From CAYMWF01 sp964394085 [NCBI: uncultured Gemmatimonadota bacterium] (GTDB taxonomy: Bacteria > GCA-2686955 > CAYMWF01), in contig CAYMWF010000052.1 in the NCBI GenBank assembly GCA_964394085.1, positions 1 through 33,938 on the forward strand: DNA of 33,938 bases, written 5' to 3'. The translations under genes and the position numbers were made by a program. Numbering within the stretch: the first letter of the stretch is position 1; each line of letters opens with the position of its first letter. This document shows, one piece after another, positions 32,703 through 33,938 of the stretch. A model generated the notes under the pieces. It was given only the letters and a program-made list of their open reading frames with translations, was not told the origin of the DNA and ran no database searches.

Positions 32703-32834
32703 TCGCTCATACTACTTCCGCCCGGCCTGCACTGCAACGATTAAGGTCCGATCGTTCTGCGCTTTCAGGATTCCCGCCCATGTCCGGCCGCTTCCTGCGA
32801 AGGATATGGAGACCAGAGGTTCACCGGCCGGAAA

Positions 32835-33623
32835 TCAAAAGTACCGTTTCCCTTTTTCCTTGAATAACCTGGAGTCGGATTTCGTCGGGAATTTATTGTA
32901 TGTCGCCCTGGAGGGATCGTTGACTATCCTGCCCGGATCGTCCGTGTCTATTTTTTGAATGGCTTCAAGCAGTAAGTCAGGGCCGGCCTCTATGGTTTTT
33001 TTGTAAAGAGAATCAAGAGTATCTTCAGGCTCTACGGAAAATCTGCCCTGAACGATAATCGGACCGTTATCGATTTTTTCATCCATTTCGTGAATCGAAA
33101 CACCCACCTCCGGTTCATCGTTGAACAATGCCCAGAAAAGGGGTTGTCTTCCCCTGTTCCGGGGCAATATGGATGAGTGGTAGTTGATGCACTTTTTCAA
33201 GGGAGCATTCAGCAGGCCTTTTTTGAATTTCACGGGCGCGGCTATCGATATTATCAAATCAATGCGGTTGGTTTTTATATATTCAATGAATCCCCTGGAA
33301 TTTACGGACGCTGCCTTATTTTGATTAATCTTGTATTTGTGTAGAACATTCGCCACGGAGTGGCACCCGATTGACGGGATTATGTAATAGAGAACCGAGA
33401 ATACTTCATGTTTTATAATTTTTGCTATGGCTCTGAGAAAGTTATTGAGCCCGTAGAAATTATACCGCGCTGCAAGTTCGCTTCTTTTTCCTTTGAAAAA
33501 AATCGGGGGCAATGTGACGATATCGTGTATCACATAATCCGTATTCGAAATCTTCTGCAGAAAATCGTCAAGAAACTGAGGCAGATACAGGGGGGCTTTC
33601 TGAATGATAAGCACAATTCTCAT
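32835..33623 (-). CDS. Formyltransferase-family protein (sugar-nucleotide type)
   Basis: 262 residues from ATG 33623, with AAAGG about nine bases upstream; the frame continues to 33749, but this start overlaps the preceding gene by four bases. The formyltransferase triad is present: NYHSS (Asn147, His149) and Asp185 in DEKIDNGP, with the His-to-Asp spacing of 36 as in methionyl-tRNA formyltransferase. SILPRNRGRQPLFW is the conserved loop. The usual C-terminal OB domain of Fmt is absent. With a deacetylase-like gene beside it, N-formylation of an amino sugar for surface polysaccharide is more likely than tRNA work. The gene is AT-richer and richer in Lys and Ile than its neighbours, suggesting transfer. 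Confidence 0.78.
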   Translation of the reverse strand: MRIVLIIQKAPLYLPQFLDDFLQKISNTDYVIHDIVTLPPIFFKGKRSELAARYNFYGLNNFLRAIAKIIKHEVFSVLYYIIPSIGCHSVANVLHKYKINQNKAASVNSRGFIEYIKTNRIDLIISIAAPVKFKKGLLNAPLKKCINYHSSILPRNRGRQPLFWALFNDEPEVGVSIHEMDEKIDNGPIIVQGRFSVEPEDTLDSLYKKTIEAGPDLLLEAIQKIDTDDPGRIVNDPSRATYNKFPTKSDSRLFKEKGKRYF

Positions 33624-33916
33624 TGCAGCAGGCCTTTTGAAGCATACCGGAACAATTCCGTCATCGTTATGAACTGGTAATCGTGTTCTTTCAATAATTC
33701 GACGAATCTCTTGAAGCAGTCGAATCCAAGCTCCCTGTTTCTTCCCCACGCGAATTTCATCTTGGCGGGCAGCATTTCATAGCTTTTGTCGCTTGTTATA
33801 AAATCGTGCAGATGCGAATCGAAGACAATGATGTTGGGAAGGCCGAAGATTTTGAAAAGCGCCCCGGATAGATTCCCTCCCAGCAATTTCAGGACTCCTG
33901 ACCTGGTCGCCAGAAA
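33620..33916 (-). pseudogene. C-terminal fragment of a polysaccharide deacetylase-like gene
   Basis: An open stretch of 99 codons ends four bases into the formyltransferase start (ATGA). The text NIIVFDSHLHDF, then KRFVELLKEHDYQFITMTEL, fits the C-terminal part of a NodB-type polysaccharide deacetylase. Upstream, an in-frame TAG (33917-33919) cuts the frame, and the preceding residues (NVKLYL) cannot be extended beyond the window. AGGAG eight bases before TTG 33886 could start an 88-residue product. It is either a truncated or nonsense-broken gene, or a small gene; I favour the first because family members are two to three times longer. Confidence 0.45.
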
Positions 33917-33938
33917 CTATAAATAAAGCTTGACATTA

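Noticed and set aside
33405-33680. Plus-strand small frame opposite the formyltransferase
   Set aside because: Antisense to a gene with an intact catalytic triad, and no domain seen.

Overview
The window is a 33.9 kb piece of a GC-rich bacterial chromosome. It carries 22 protein genes that I can support, one truncated gene at the right edge, and no rRNA, tRNA, CRISPR array or intact mobile element that I can see. Start codons are mixed (ATG, GTG, TTG) and most have good AGGAG-type ribosome sites. The gene content is typical of an uncultured, gene-rich heterotroph of the FCB group or a nearby candidate phylum such as Krumholzibacteriota, Eisenbacteria or Fermentibacterota. It includes large secreted proteins with lamin-tail, gingipain-type C25, golvesin-type and subtilase domains, an alkyl-DHAP-synthase-like flavoprotein, and a tal-pgi pair. 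That placement is inference from gene content only.

Layout, left to right. (1) 244-3189 (+): secreted protein with a papain-like (C39-like) region and three lamin-tail domains, containing a 5 x 24 bp repeat, followed by a 52 bp hairpin repeat. (2) 3379-6550 (-): a tightly overlapping operon of a GntR regulator, a membrane/accessory fusion protein and a GMC oxidoreductase resembling long-chain alcohol oxidases, read from a promoter whose -10 lies inside a perfect palindrome. (3) 6787-7722 (+): exported BPL_N/DJ-1-like protein. The 685 bp behind it contains a decayed second copy of the junction with the next gene. (4) 8408-9328 (+) HDAC-family deacetylase, convergent with (5) rpiB (-). (6) 10115-17145 (+): histidine kinase, two response regulators, a polytopic GT-C-like membrane protein and an AGPS-like flavoprotein. 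(7) 17259-18965 (+): secreted Asp-box (sialidase-like) beta-propeller, convergent with (8) a 1034-residue C25 peptidase (-). (9) 22476-26369 (+): radical SAM protein, two-component pair and a small protein, ended by a 15 bp bidirectional terminator. (10) 26477-28576 (-): subtilase ending in ten copies of a ten-residue repeat. (11) 28850-29806 (+): exported MsrB-MsrA. (12) tal-pgi operon (-). (13) AT-rich right end: formyltransferase and the tail of a polysaccharide-deacetylase-like gene, probably the edge of a surface-sugar locus.

Three themes recur. Much of the coding capacity is exported (LTD protein, BPL_N protein, propeller, C25 peptidase, subtilase, Msr). Central sugar metabolism is represented by rpiB, tal and pgi. 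Long-chain alcohol or ether-lipid chemistry may be represented by the GMC operon and the AGPS-like gene, which is a hypothesis. The most novel-looking items are the FLND repeat of the subtilase, the autoregulated GntR-membrane-GMC operon, the decayed gene-junction duplication, and the membrane protein whose reading frame appears to start at a CTG.
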